DNA of 64,000 nucleotides from Bretschneidera sinensis (GCA_023935145.1 CM043699.1:124075036-124139035), one strand, 5' to 3'. Counted from the stretch's first letter, positions 9,120 through 21,226 are shown. Numbers and translations: made by a program. Notes: generated from the letters alone by a model not told the origin.

Positions 9120-10415
9120 CTTGTTGATGAGTGCCAAATATTGCATATTTTGGCCCTCTAATTTACATTTGTTAGCTTAGGAATTTGTTACTTTGAGTTG
9201 TTTTCGTTGTTTTTTTAGGTTTACAAGCACTGGGAAAAGAGTTTCACTAAAATTGCCAGAATTGCCCGTACAGATCAATCATCTTTGAAAATTAAACTGT
9301 ATTGATTCAAGAAGAACCAGGATATGAGCCATATATGCTTAGAAAGATCCAGAAGTCTATTTTCTGGAGAATTTTACGGCTCGTAAAAATGATTTTTCTA
9401 CAGAAAGTTATGGCCGTTTTAGTAGACAAATGTCAAAAGTGCGGGCTGTGCGGTATTTCAGCGTGAACAGAAGTTTTGAAGGGCATGTGAAGACTTAAAT
9501 CCAACATCCCACATTGGTTGGAAACACATTTCTATATCCCACATCCCACATCGGATTGGAAACACATTCCACTTGTGGTATTTGCCTATATAAGACCCAC
9601 TCCACTTCATCATTCAGTGTACAATTCCTGAGCCATTTTGGTGTTTATCGGTGGACGTCCGCTAGCATTCTGGTGGATCCCGAAGGCATTGCTACCACGA
9701 GGGGAAGCGCCACCCGTCAGCGAGTGGAATTTCTCCCATGTAAAGTTGTTTATTTATTTCTTTATATTCAGTTGTTTTAGTTTAAATGTTTAGCACTTTT
9801 TATTATAGTTTTATAGTTATGAGTGGCTAGACTCTTCAGCTAAGGTTGAAGATGAAGCCCCGCTGTTGCTTGGCGTAGTAGTTCAGATTTGCTTGTACAA
9901 ATCTGACAATTTTTAGTATAAATGTTCTGTCAATTATTTGAGTTAATCTTATAATTGATTGAGTTTAAATTGTCTGTTGGATTTTCTTTGTGTTTCATCT
10001 GATGGATACATTGAATGCTTTTCGATTAAATTGGATTCCCTTTGTGATTTGTTAAGAGCGGATACATCGGGTGCTTTTGGTTTAGTTGGGATATTCTTTG
10101 TTTTTTGTCTTATAGTTGGATTCATAGAATGTTTTGATAGGCTATATTTTTAGAACATGTATGCTTAACTTCGGTGGGGTAGATTCGGAAACCTTAGTGC
10201 TTTTTATTACTAGTTTTAAAATCAATTTAATTTAGTTTTAATTTATTTTACAAATTATCATTCAAAATTCAGAACTAGGTTAAGATAGAGTTAGTTTAGA
10301 TTAAAAATTATATTTTCACAACGCAATTCCCTGTGGATTCGACCTCGCACTTGCACAACGCTATACTGCAAACGACTCGTGCGCTTGCGAGTAAATTAAA
10401 ACTCACAACACTTGT
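9120..10415 (+). mobile_element. E5: solo LTR with target duplication CTTGT
   Basis: A single LTR (9125-10410) is flanked by a perfect five-base duplication, CTTGT, at 9120-9124 and 10411-10415. The LTR runs from TGATGAGTGCC to ACTCACAACA. No internal region remains, so the element collapsed by recombination between its two LTRs. The first part resembles the E6 LTR and the rest the E1/E8 LTR. It is inserted in minus-strand chromovirus remains. Confidence 0.95.
9125..10410 (+). repeat. E5 chimeric LTR
   Basis: Three segments can be told apart. Bases 9125-9180 match the start of E7-type LTRs. Bases from about 9180 to 9480 match the 5' part of the E6 LTR (around 10565-10860 and 19165-19450). 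From about 9500 the sequence follows the E1/E8 LTR to its end, including TCCCACATCGG (9544-9554), a TATA box (CCTATATAAG, 9586-9595) and the U5. The GATCGATCGC array of E1 and E8 is missing here and replaced by the E6-like stretch. Confidence 0.85.
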
Positions 10416-10500
10416 ACATACTTAATAGAAAATGAAATCTTTTAGCCAACTAGTCCTTTTTCTCACTCTTATTGGCTTATTCTTTTGTTGTTAACCCATT
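10416..10500 (-). pseudogene. E4 chromovirus scrap between E5 and E6
   Basis: These 85 bases sit between the E5 and E6 target duplications and should join 20667-21226 once E6 is removed. On the minus strand they would follow the chromodomain tail. They hold stops and no strong motif of their own, so the assignment rests on position. Confidence 0.45.
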
Positions 10501-12067
10501 TAATGAACAATTATTTGTCCTAGTATTTTGTATGTTTTTCAAATATTTATTTATATTTTTAACTTTGGAATTTCTTACTTTGAGTTTTTTTTTTGTTGTT
10601 TTACAGGTTCATAATCACTTGGAAAGGAGTTTCACTAAATTGCCAAAATTTCCCACACAGATCAGTCATTTTTTGTGGATTAAACTGTATTGATTTAGTA
10701 AGAAACAAGAGATGAGCCATATATGCTTGTAAAGATTCAGATGTCTATTTTCTAGAGAATTTTACATCTTATAAATATAATTTTTCTAGAGAAAGTTATG
10801 GCAGTTTGAGTAGACAATGGTCAGGCTGTGCATGATTTCAACGTGGTAGAAGTAAAAGAGCTATTAAATTATGATTTTTTTTTTGGCATTTGCAGGGGCT
10901 GGATAACAGCACAACCAGACCAGTTCTAGAAAGCAGCAAACACAACTAGATAGCATCAAACATACGGCTTGGACAGTAGCAGAACCGGGCCTGGACAGTA
11001 GTAGAACTGGGCCTGGACAGCAGTAGAAGCACACAGCCTGAACAGAAACCCTAGGGTGACTTTTCTGTCTATATAGTCATCTCCATACAACTATATATAG
11101 GAATGTTAGACTCAGAGAAGGGGGGAGACGATGATAGTTCTTGAAGAGATATTATCAAGAGGAGTTTTGGGAGATTGAAGAAGGAGACGATTTCTTTCAT
11201 CAAAAGATTGAAGACGACGATCAATCCCTTCAAGACTTTGAGGATTCATCTTGTAATTTGGGAAGAAATTCTATCTTTGCTCCTTTTGTCCTTCATATGC
11301 TTGTAACCCTAGTATTTGAATTATGTGATTGGAATTTAAACATGAGCGGTTGAACGCATTGTTGGGCGTTTGGCTTAGCTGCCTTGATTGTTTTGGATAT
11401 TTTGGTGGATTTAGTTTTATGAAATTTTCCAGATTATTTCTTATTCAGTATCCTTCATACCTTTGATTATTACTTGTGGATTGGCCATCTATTATTGATA
11501 GTCAAGGTCAATATTCAAGATTAGGTTGAGGATAAATCATCTAGACCTAATTAAGCTTTCTTGAATAGGAATTTAAATCAAGATTCAAATCAAATTGTGA
11601 TTTAGGTGGGTGCGTTTTCCTTATACTTAAAGTAATTAATTGATGAATACATTCCGTGGGATTTAATTAATTAGTTATAAATTGAGAATAAACACAATAA
11701 ATGGCATTCTCTAGTCTTAGCGGAAATACCAATAATCTTAGATGTTGATTAATTCTTTATATTCACCAAATGTTCCAATTCATGATTGGATAGAAAGCTA
11801 AACTCCCAATTGTTCTCATTGATTATACTCATCTCTTCATAGTTCATTTTGTTTAATTTACTTAATTGTTTTTATTTCAATTTTCTCTTCACCAATCTTT
11901 TAATTAGAGTGTTTAGGATTTAATTTTAGAGTTTGTTTTAGTAATTTTAAGAAAGTAATTTAAGATTTAAACCACTGCAATTCCTTGAGAAATCGACCTT
12001 GAGAGTAAACTCATCGCAATACTATTTGTGATTAGTGCACTTGTGAGCATTTAAAATTTGCACATCA
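10501..12067 (+). repeat. E6 5' LTR
   Basis: It starts TAATGAAC, where the 3' copy has TGATGAAT, so the first dinucleotide has mutated. It ends TTTGCACATCA. U3 carries an array of degenerate CCTGGACAGTAGCAGAA repeats at about 10903-11045, followed by TATA-like CTATATAG near 11080 and CTATATATAG near 11091. The whole LTR aligns with 19100-20661 with scattered substitutions. Confidence 0.95.
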
Positions 12068-12073
12068 AGTTTT

Positions 12074-12090
12074 TGAAACCATTGCCGGGG
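12074..12090 (+). promoter_or_regulatory. E6 primer binding site, decayed
   Basis: TGAAACCATTGCCGGGG corresponds to the tRNA-Asp complement TGGCGCCGTTGCCGGGG. All differences but one are G to A, in keeping with deamination of methylated cytosine on the other strand. It lies six bases after the LTR. Confidence 0.85.
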
Positions 12091-12298
12091 AATTGGCATG
12101 ATTTTTTAGTTATTTTCTTTGTTTTTATTTTCCTTTTCATTTTATTTCTTTTCTTTCTTTTAGGCATAATTTTTATTTTTTTTATTTTGTCAAATTTTCT
12201 TTATTTGCTGCTTGATTTAAATTGGCATTAATTTGTTTCTTGATGTTCACTGTCTTGATTCCTGGTAGCTTAATTTTTCTTTTGTTTTCTTCAGGTAC

Positions 12299-13910
12299 AT
12301 GTACAGTAGAAGATCCCAAGGGAGAAATCTAGTGCCATCAATAGACAACATCCATAGGCTAAGGGAGACGTTACAGCCTATGAAAGAAGAAGAAAAGGTT
12401 GAGGGAATAGAAAAAGAGAAGCCTGAAAGAATGGAAGGAGCTGAAACACAAATTATGATAAAGGAATATGCAAGGCTGATCATCGGCACTTCCACATCTT
12501 GCATCCAATTGGGAGAAGCTGCACAGAATTATGAGATATAAAATATCCACTTTAGCATGCTCCCTTCATTCTACGGAATTCCAAATGAAGACCTATTAAC
12601 CTTTATAAGGGATTTCTATACAACAGTGCAGACTTTTCCTCTATAGGGGCTGAATGAGGATCAACTCAGGATGAGATGCTTCCCCTACACATTAAAAGAT
12701 AGATCAAAAGCATGGTTGATGACTCTTCCACCCAATTCTTTGACTACATAGGAAGCGGTCTACAATCGGTTCATGAATAAATTCTACTCCCATCCGAAGA
12801 CCACTGAGTTGAGAATTAAGATTGCCACGTTCTCATAAACGAAGGGAGAACCCTTCCATGAAGCATGTGACAGGTTTAAGATGCTTCTAATATAGTGTCC
12901 CCACCATCATTACCCATTGCAGCTACAAAATCAATTCGTCTATGATGGATTGACATAACAGTGTCAATATACGGTTGATAATGTTGTTGGTGGAGCCATG
13001 GGAGAAAAGACTGTTGAGGAGACATGCGAGCTACATGAGATGTTTGGTGCTAATTCCCAACAAAAGAGTGTAAGAGGAAGGAGAGTTGGGGTTAATGAAT
13101 TGAGCTCTAACAATGATATGGCAATACAACTTGTAGAGTTAACCAAACAAGTCAAACTTCTCACTACCACAAACATGCCCAACATGGAGTTTGTGGGGTT
13201 TTTGGTCATGGTGCTAACACTTGTTCTTTGTCTTATGAATCTTATGTAGGAAATGAACAAGAACAAGTTAATGTAATGGAGTCTTACCAACCTAGGCCGA
13301 GGAATGATCCATATTCTAACACCTACAACCCTGGGTGGAGAAATCATCTCAATTTCTCCTGGAAGACTAATAACGCTTTGGTATATGCTCAAAGTTGAAG
13401 ATCAGTTCAATATCAAAACAAAGTTGCACCACCCAATCAGCCTAGAAATCCAACTTTAGAGGAGAACTTGAGTGCTTTTATTCAAGTAAGCAAAAAGAAC
13501 CATGAAAGACGTAGCCAAAGGTTGGATTCCTTAGAGGCATCAATGAAGAGGGTGGAAGTACAAGTTGGGCAACTTGCAGAATAATTGCAAGTACATCAAA
13601 AAGGGAAGTTGCCTAGCTAACCTGAGCAAGCAAAGGCTATCACAGTGCTGCGAAGTTGTAAAATTCTTAACAAAAATTCTGATGATAAAATTCTTATGAC
13701 TTGCCACGTGATGCTGGAAAATCAATTGAGAAGCGAAAGGAGCATGACACTCCTAAAGGAAATCCAGCTGAAGATCCACAATCTTCTTAAACATCTGAGG
13801 AGCAGCAAGGAGAATGAGCCATTTCCTTCATGAAACTGCACAAGACAACCGAGCCTTACAGGCCTCCTATTCCTTATCCAAGCCGTCTGAAGGATGTTAA
13901 ATAGGATAAG
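12299..13910 (+). pseudogene. E6 gag, broken
   Basis: This is the capsid-type protein of the element. The frame starts in the region of the Met at 12299. The retrotransposon gag core follows at about 12660-13000, with CFPYTLKDRSKAWL and the later NQFVYDGL motif, and then a linker region to about 13900. In-frame stops and frameshifts break it in several places (for example TAG near 12644, TAG near 12749 and TAA near 12836). A zinc knuckle is not clear. No functional product is likely. Confidence 0.8.
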
Positions 13911-14047
13911 CAATTTTTTGATATTTTTGACATGCTTTCTAAAGTGAATATTAATTTTCCTCTTTTAGATGCTATCAGGAATATGTCATCATATGCGAAA
14001 TTCTTTAATTTAACACCAAAAAAAGGAAATATGAGAAGAACGATAAA

Positions 14048-14347
14048 GTGATGGTGTCAGAAGTTGCTAATACGGTGCTCCAACAAAGCTTGCCACCTAA
14101 GCTGAAAGATCTTAGAAGTTTCATCATCGACATCACAATGGGAAAGAAGAAGGTCGCCAAAGCAATGCTAGACTTAGGACCAAGTATAAATCTTATGCCA
14201 TATTTGATATACTTACAACTAGGTTTGGGGGAGTTTAAGTCAACAACTATGTCCCTTCAAATCGCTGACAGGTCAGTTAAATATCCTAAGGGAATAGTTA
14301 AGGATATATTGGTGCAGGTAGACAAAGTGATTGTGCCTGTAGATTAG
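14048..14347 (+). pseudogene. E6 protease fragment
   Basis: This is the retropepsin-type aspartic protease that cuts the polyprotein. The active-site region reads AMLDLGPSINLMPY. The Athila-type D-L-G form is also seen in E7 and E8, in place of the usual D-S/T-G. The flap and C-terminal region (LADRSV-like, here IADRSVKYPKGIVKDILVQ) follows. A stop at 14345 ends the frame before the end of the domain seen in the other elements. Confidence 0.82.
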
Positions 14348-14405
14348 AGATGGAAGGAACCCTATCTAAAACAAGGAACACAAAATTTTTCTTGGTTGAC
14401 CATTT

Positions 14406-14819
14406 ATGACCGCAACCAAGACTATTATTGATGTCCATAATAGGAGGTTAATAATGACAGTCTTGGAAGAGACTGTACAATTTAAAGTGTTTGATTCTCT
14501 AACCACTCCTTCTTCTATTTCTACTAACAATGAGTGTTCTTTTATTGATTGTGTGGACTCACTTGTTTATGATACTTATTTGAAGACAAAAATAGAAGAC
14601 AAGCTTGAAGTTGCTATTATAACTAAGAGAGTAGAGGAAACACTAGAAGAGGAGACTAAAGGGTATCATGAGATGTTAGATAGTGCAATACTAGTGTCAC
14701 CTCAAGAAGAGTCTAGCAAACCTTTAGAATTGCCAAGTTCCCTACCTAGGGAAGATACTACTCCACCTAAGCTTGAACTTAAAGAGTTATCTAAGCACCT
14801 TAAATACATATTTCTGTAA
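14406..14819 (+). pseudogene. E6 protease-RT linker
   Basis: This is the acidic linker between protease and RT. It matches in position the E8 stretch with the LIEEILKDT motif. It ends in LKELSKHLKYIFL, the conserved lead into RT (compare LKPLPDNLKYKFLG in E8), followed by a stop. The linker has no known catalytic role. Confidence 0.7.
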
Positions 14820-14837
14820 AAGGGAGACACATATCTT

Positions 14838-15992
14838 GTGATTATTTCATCTACTCTGACCCAAACCCAAGAGGAGAGAGTTGTGAAGGAGCTTAGCAGA
14901 CTTAGGAGAGCCATAGGATGGAGTATAAGTGACATCAAGGGTATTAGTCCTGCTACATGTATGCATAAGACCATTTTAGAGGATGGTGCCAAACCTATAA
15001 GAGAAGCTCAAAGGAGACTAAACCCAAACCTACAAGAGGTAGTGAAGAAAGAAATTTTAAAACTCCTGGATGCAGGAGTTATCTACCTTATTTCAGATAG
15101 TAGATGGGTTAGTCCAGTTCATGTTGTGCCTAAGAAGTCTGGGATTATAGTGGTGTGAAACGAGAAGAATGAGCTAGTGCCCACTAGGATGACTATAGGA
15201 TGGAGAATGTGCATTGATTATAGAAAACTGAACTTAGCTACTAGAAAGGATCATTTTCCACTTCCTTTTATTGATCAGATGTTGGAAAGACTAGCAAGGC
15301 ATGATTTTTATTGTTTTTTTGATGGTCTTTCAGGTTATTATCAAGTGCTGATTACGTTGGAAGATCAAGAGAAGACAACATTCATATGCCCATTTGGGAC
15401 ATTTGACTTTAGGACGATGCCGTTTGGCATATGCAATGCTCTAGCCACATTCCAAAGATGCATGATGTCAATCTTCTTGGATATGGTGGAGAAATTCATT
15501 GAGGTATTTATGGATGATTTTTCAGTTTTTGGAACCTTATTTGATAACTATTTGCATAATTTGACTTTGGTACTTGAAAGATGCATTGAGTGTAATTTAA
15601 CACTCAGTTGGGAGAATAGTCATTTTATGGTACAACATGGCATTGTATTAGGGCATGTGATTTTTAGTAAAGGTATTGAAGTAGATAAGGCTAAAATTGA
15701 CTTGATTGGTAAATTGCCACCCCTGACTTCGGTTAAGGGGATTAGGAGTTTCTTAGGACACGTAGGTTTCTATAGGAGGTTTATCAAAGATTTTTCTAAG
15801 ATAAGTCACCCATTATGTAATTTGTTGTCTAAAGATGTTCCTTTTACTTTTGATGATGATTACCTTATCGCCTTTAATGCTTTGAAAGAAAAGTTGACAT
15901 CGGTGCCTATTATCATGGCACCTAACTGGTCAGTTCCTTTTGAGATTATGTGTGATGCATCTGATTATACTATAGGGGCTGTTTTGGGGTAA
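14838..15992 (+). pseudogene. E6 reverse transcriptase, broken
   Basis: This is the RNA-dependent DNA polymerase domain. The N-terminal part (14838-15158) carries the ISPATCMHKTIL and SRWVSPVHVVPKKSG motifs. A TGA at 15156-15158 interrupts the frame before MCIDYRKLN (about 15210). The catalytic motif reads FMDDFSVFG near 15510 and keeps both Asp residues. The LPPLTSVKGIRSFLGHVGFY motif marks the RT connection. The frame runs into RNase H (MCDASDYTIGAVLG) and ends in a TAA at 15990-15992. Confidence 0.9.
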
Positions 15993-16300
15993 TGAGTGGA
16001 TAAGCGTTCACATATGATCTACTATGCTAGTAGAACACTTAATGATGCCCAACTCAACTATTTCACCACAGAAAAAGAGTTTTTGGTTGTTGTGTTTGCA
16101 TTAGGCAAGTTCAGGCCTTACTTGGTAGGGTTTAAGGTCATTGTGCATTCAGATCATGCGACATTGAGACACTTATTAACTAAGCCGAATGCTAAGCCAA
16201 GATTAATTCGGTGAGTCTTGCTTTTGTAAGAATTTGACCTAGAAATAAGGGATAAGAAGGGTAGTGAGAATGTTGTTGCAGATCACCTTTCTAGGTTTAT
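15993..16300 (+). pseudogene. E6 RNase H, broken
   Basis: RNase H degrades the RNA strand of the hybrid. [20 protein letters not shown] and the [10 protein letters not shown] motif (catalytic Asp in SDH) are clear between 15996 and 16214. Stops separate them from the first catalytic Asp (CDASDY, about 15950) and from the following DHLSRF motif near 16280. The domain is recognisable but not in one frame. Confidence 0.85.
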
Positions 16301-16301
16301 T

Positions 16302-17681
16302 TTGGACTTTGATTCACATAAGCAAGAAGAAGATAAGAAAATTGTTGACACTTTTCCCGATGAACAATTATTTGCTATAAGTCAAGAGCCATGGTCTGCT
16401 GATATTGTAAATTATCATGCTTATGGTGTCTTGCGACCTAACCTCTCTTTTCAAGAAAAGAAGAGATTCTTGTCTTCTTGTAGGAGTTACTTTTGGGATG
16501 AGCCTTATTTGTTCAAATTTGATCAAGATTAAATCATTCAGAGATGTGTACCTAAGGCTGAGCATGAGAGCATTCTTTCTTTTTGTCACGAACTTCATTG
16601 CGGGGGTCCCTTTAGAGGTAAGAAAATGGCCCTCAAGGTATTGTAATCTAGATTTTATTGGCCAACTCTCTTTAAAGATGCTCGTAAGTTTTGCATGTGT
16701 TGTGATAAATGTCAGAGGATTGGTAGTATTGGAAAAAGAAATGAGATGCCTCCGACTAACAATCTTGTCATTGAATTATTTGATGTCTGGGGAATTAATT
16801 TCATTGGTCCTTTTCCACCTTCACTTGGATATGAATATATATTAGTTGTGATTGATTATGTATCCAAATGAGTTGAGGCTATACCAACCTACACCAATTA
16901 TGCTAACTGTGTTGTGAAATTTTTGAAGGATGTGATATTTAGCAGGTTTGGGACACCGAAGGCCATAATCAGTGATGGAGGAACCCATTTTTGCAATAAA
17001 CTCTATGACAGGTTGTTGAAGAAGTATAGCATCACACATAAGGTGGGGACTTCATATCACCCACAAACTTTGGGTCAAGTTGAGGTAAGCAATCGACAAA
17101 TCAAGGTCATTATGGAAAAGACAGTGCGACCATCACGGAAGGACTGGGCAACCAAGCTTAATGGTGCATTGTGGGCATACCGCATGACGTACAAGACATC
17201 GATTGGGATGAGCCCCTATCAGTTCGTTTTTAGAAATGCATGCCACTTACCAGTTGAGCTTAAGCGTCGAGTGTATTGGGTAATTAAGGAGTTGAACATG
17301 GACATGGTAATGGCAAGAGAAAAGCAGTTACTACAACTCAATGAGTTAGAAGAGACTCATTATAAAGCCTATGAGAATGCAAAGATCTACAAAGAACGCA
17401 CTAAGCATTACCATGACCAAGGCCTTATCCGTAAGTCTCTTTATCCTAGAATGAAAGTTCTTTTGTTTAACACTCGTTTCAAATTATTTTCAGGAAAATT
17501 GAAGTCAAGATGGTGCAGACCATTTTCGGTAGTCAACATTTTTTCTCATAGAGCGGTAGAGTTGCTGAACCCGAAGACTCAAGTGACATTCAAGGTCAAC
17601 GGGCATCGTATGAAGCCTTACTTGGAAGGATTCCATGAGAAGGGGGTTGTTGAGTGCATTGAGGTGCACGATTCTAAATAA
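16302..17681 (+). pseudogene. E6 integrase, broken
   Basis: The zinc-finger part (about 16530-16720) and the catalytic core are in different frames. The first catalytic Asp has become Asn in WGINFIGPF (AAT at 16797-16799, where the family has GAT or GAC), a single G-to-A change. The second Asp (ISDGGTHF) and the Glu (GQVEVSNRQIK) remain in the open frame 16914-17681. That frame reaches the normal C-terminus (KSRWCRPFSV, FKVNGHRMKPY). Stops such as TGA at 16869-16871 precede it. It cannot be active. Confidence 0.9.
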
Positions 17682-18367
17682 GTTCAACCAATGTCTTACT
17701 AAGACGTTAAAGAAAGCGCTTGGTGGGAGGCAACCCACCCATTTGATAGAGTATGTTTTATGTTCTTTCATTTTCATTGTTCCCTTCTAAATTTTTTTTG
17801 AAATGCATATTTGATTTCGTACATTGAGGATAATTTTTAATTTAGGTTTGGGGGTACAATTAGAACTTGCTGAGACAAAATTTTCATGCTACAATTTGTT
17901 TTATGGTTAGTAATCAAGTCTTTTATGCACGTTGAGTTTAGTTTCTTTAACACTGACAAGTTGTTATGAGGATTGATGCATATTTATATTCCATAGACCG
18001 TGCTCTTAATGTTGATACTGAGATGAACCTAGATCTAATGATTGAGAATTAAATAGTGGAGACTACCTACCTAGTGAGTTATTTAAGCCATAAGCGTTTT
18101 ATTCTGAGAGTTAGTTTCTTGGTACTCTTAAACACTTTTAGTTATGACCTTAATTGTTAGATGATCTCTATAGGTTTTACATTGAATGGTAGGATTATAT
18201 AACTCATTTGAAGTATCATGTTGTGTATTCCCATTATTTTAGTTAAATGACTTGAGTAAGAAGTTTGAGTATATGCCTATCGTTATACGCCCTAGTTGCC
18301 ATTGTCTCTGGAGAAAGATCCAAATTCTTATTAAAAAAGAAATATATTTATGTAAATGTATATATAT

Positions 18368-18407
<40 letters not shown>

Positions 18408-19084
18408 GTATGTATATATGAGAAACATGTCAAAAAGGGATTTGGTTAAACAAGAAAGAGGACCTGAGATACTTCAAGGGTATTGAAGTTGCTCTTATAA
18501 AAAGTTGAAAAGAAAGAGCTTTGGTGTAAATCAGGTTTGGCCAACCACGCCCATCTATGCATAGGTTCATACTCAATATATTTTGCTTGAGGTGTTTGAT
18601 TAGGATATGATATAGGCGATGTGATAGCTTTGCAATCCTAACATTTGATTCCTTTCATGAGATCTATTTTGGGAACATATGAGCGTTCTTTAATGATATC
18701 CATATTAATATGCGAATTTATATTTGAAATTTCTTGTTTACATAACTTCTATTCGCATATACTTGATGAATATTTGAAACCTAGGTTCAATGTGCTTAAT
18801 GAGTGAATCCTGTGAGGCCTAGAGTCGAAGCGAATTTGGATTCTAGACGTTAGGTTTGGGGGTAATTGACGTGAGGTGTTTTGAGCATTGGAATATGGAT
18901 GTGCGATGTGTACTTGACTTGAGCAATGAATTGTGAAGTGTTGAGACTGTGAATATAATTGTGCATAAGATATCTAGATACGAGTCATAATAAGAATTAA
19001 GACATGGGGGTTTTGTTGATTTAAGTTTTTAGGTTTGTTTTGTTTATGTTTTCTTTTAGTTTTGCTTGAGGACTAGCAAAATCT
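17682..19084 (+). other. E6 3' non-coding region
   Basis: No ORF of note. Two extra polypurine motifs, AGGTTTGGGGGTA, lie at 17844 and 18852, before the working one at 19085. A dinucleotide microsatellite lies within. No env-like ORF can be seen. Confidence 0.75.
18356..18419. repeat. (CA)n/(TA)n microsatellite
   Basis: About 15 CA units are flanked by TATATA and TGTATG runs. The short open frames across it on both strands are artefacts of the simple repeat. Confidence 0.95.
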
Positions 19085-19099
19085 AGGTTTGGGGGTATT
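19085..19099 (+). promoter_or_regulatory. E6 polypurine tract
   Basis: AGGTTTGGGGGTATT directly abuts the TGATGAAT start of the 3' LTR, the site where plus-strand DNA synthesis is primed. Confidence 0.85.
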
Positions 19100-20661
19100 T
19101 GATGAATGAATATTTGTCCTAGTATTTTGTAAGTTTTTCAAGTATTTATTTATATGTTTAGCTTTGGAATTTGTTACTTTGAGTTGTTTTTCGTTGTTTT
19201 ATAGGTTCATAAGCACTTGGAAAGGAGTTTCACTAAATTGCCAGAATTGCCCGTACATATAAGTCATTTTTGCGGATTAAATTGTATTGATTCAGGAAGA
19301 ACCAGGAGATGAGCCATATATGATTGGAAAGATCCAGATTTCTATTTTTTGAGGAATTTTATGGCTCATAAGTATGATTTTTGTAGAGAAAGTTATGGTA
19401 GTTTTAGTAGACAAAGGTCAGGCTATGCGTTATTTCAGCGTGGCAGAAGTGAATGAGCTATTAAATTCTGATTTTTTTGGGATTTGCACGAGCTGGATAG
19501 CAGCACAACCAGACCAGTTCTAGATAGCAGAAACCTAGCCTGGACAGTAGCAAACACATGGCCTTGATAGTAGTAGAATCGAGTCTGGATAGTAGCAGAA
19601 CCGGGCCTAGACAGCAGCAGAAGTACACGGCCTGAACAGAAACCCTAGGGCAACTTTTATGTCTATAAAGCCATCTCTATATAGCTATATATAGGAATTT
19701 TAGACTCAGAGAAGGGGGGAGACGATAGCAGTTCTTGGAGAGATATTATCAAGAGGAGTTTTGGGAGATTGAAGGAGGAGACAGTTTCTTTCATCAAGAG
19801 ATTGAAGACGATAATCAATCGCTTCAAGACTTTGAGGATTCATCTTGTAATTCGGGGAGAAATTCTATATTTGCTCCTTTTGTTCTTCAATATGCTTGTA
19901 ACCCTAGTATTTGAATTATATGATTGGGATTTAAGCATGAGCGGCTGAACGCATTGTTGGGCGTTTGGCTTAGCTGCCTTGATTGTTTTGGATATTTTGG
20001 TGGATTTAGTTTTATGAAATTTTTCAGATTATTTCTTATTCAATATCCTTCATACCTTTGATTATTACTTGTGGATTGACCATCTATTATTGATAGTCAA
20101 GGTCAATATTTGAGATTAGGTTGAGGACAAATCATCTAGACCTAATTAAGCTTTCTTGAATAGGAATTTAAATCAGGATTCAAATCAAATTGTGATTTAG
20201 GTGGTTGCATTTTCCTTATACTTAAACTAATTAATTGATGAACACGATCCATGGGATTTAATTAATTAGTTATAAATTGAGAATAAATACAATCAATAGC
20301 ATTCTCTAGTCTTAGCGAAAATACTAATAATCTTGGATGTTGATTAATTCTTTATATTCACCAAATGTTCCAATTCATGATTGGATAGCAAGCTAAACTC
20401 CCAATTGTTCTCATTGATTATACTCATCTATTCATAATTTGTTTATTTAATTTACTTAATTGTTTTTATTTTAATTTTCTCTTCACAAGTCTTTTAATTA
20501 GAGTGTTTAGGATTTAATTTCAGAGTTTGTTTTAGTAATTTTAAGAAAGTAATTTAGGATTTAAACCTCTACAATTGCTTGAGAAATCGACCTCGAGAGT
20601 AAACTCATCACAATAGTATTTGTGATTCGTGCACTTGCGAGCATTTAAAATTTGCACATCA
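19100..20661 (+). repeat. E6 3' LTR
   Basis: It begins TGATGAATGAATATTTGTCC and ends TTTGCACATCA, followed by the target duplication CCATT. Its U3 array of GGACAGTAGCAGAACCGGG-like repeats lies at about 19493-19640. It aligns throughout with the 5' LTR. Confidence 0.95.
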
Positions 20662-20666
20662 CCATT

Positions 20667-21226
20667 CTACTATTGGTTATATGTCCTCAGCTATTGTCTT
20701 TATGTCTTATATCCTTGGAATTGTTTGTTCCCTTTCCTTTACTTGTGTTAAAGCTGCATCATTACCTTCCTCCTAAAAAGAGACCTTGTCCTCAAGGTAA
20801 AAATTGGGATAAAGTTATTGTAGCTCTCCAGAATCTTCCCAGGAAGCTTTTTCTAGTGGTAAGTCTACCCATGGACCAACGAGCATTTTACTTAGCTTCT
20901 TAAAAGACCTTGTAGCAACTGTGACTAGTTTGTAAATTTATAATCTGAGTAATACTAAATCACCCACTTGAACTGTATGTTCTATTCTATGCTTGTCAAC
21001 TACCTGATTCATTCTTCATTGGGCCTAGTGAAGGTGTTCCCGAACCTACTAAAGAATTTGTGACCTTGTTCCCAAGTCATGATCAATAGCCTCCAAAGTG
21101 GCAGTAATCTCTAATAAAAAACCTCAAATGTAGTTTTGCCAAGTGAATTTTGAAAAGAAATATTATAGCGGAACTGAACAAGGTATAAGTACTTAACCTA
21201 TAGGGTGGGTTGATCAGAAGCATGAG
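20667..21226 (-). pseudogene. E4: chromovirus integrase C-terminus and chromodomain
   Basis: Translation of the minus strand gives a broken but clear chromovirus pol end. From right to left there is AQ-RMNQVVDKHRIEHTVQ (about 21000), VGDLVLLRL, and then the chromodomain tail LPLEKASWEDSGEL (about 20855) followed by NFYLEDKVSF (about 20800). Stops interrupt the frame in many places. A chromodomain marks the chromovirus clade of Ty3/gypsy, unlike the Athila-type elements around it. E6 and E7 interrupt it. No other part of pol is in the window. Confidence 0.85.

Larger units (their letters stand above)
10501..20661 (+). mobile_element. E6: complete decayed Athila-like element, target duplication CCATT
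   Basis: A full-length Ty3/gypsy element of 10,161 bp. Both LTRs are present (1,567 and 1,562 bp), with a perfect five-base target duplication CCATT at 10496-10500 and 20662-20666. Order: 5' LTR, primer site, gag, protease, RT, RNase H, integrase, a 1.4 kb 3' region, polypurine tract and 3' LTR. The coding region has many stops and lost residues, so it cannot move by itself. It sits inside the integrase end of the minus-strand chromovirus E4. Confidence 0.96.

Noticed and set aside
9514..10153. Two ORFs of 88 and 64 codons
   Set aside because: Both are within solo LTR E5 and match LTR sequence of other elements, where the frames are often broken.
18239..18486. Three short ORFs on both strands
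   Set aside because: They read through the CA/TA microsatellite of the E6 3' region and have no content beyond the simple repeat.
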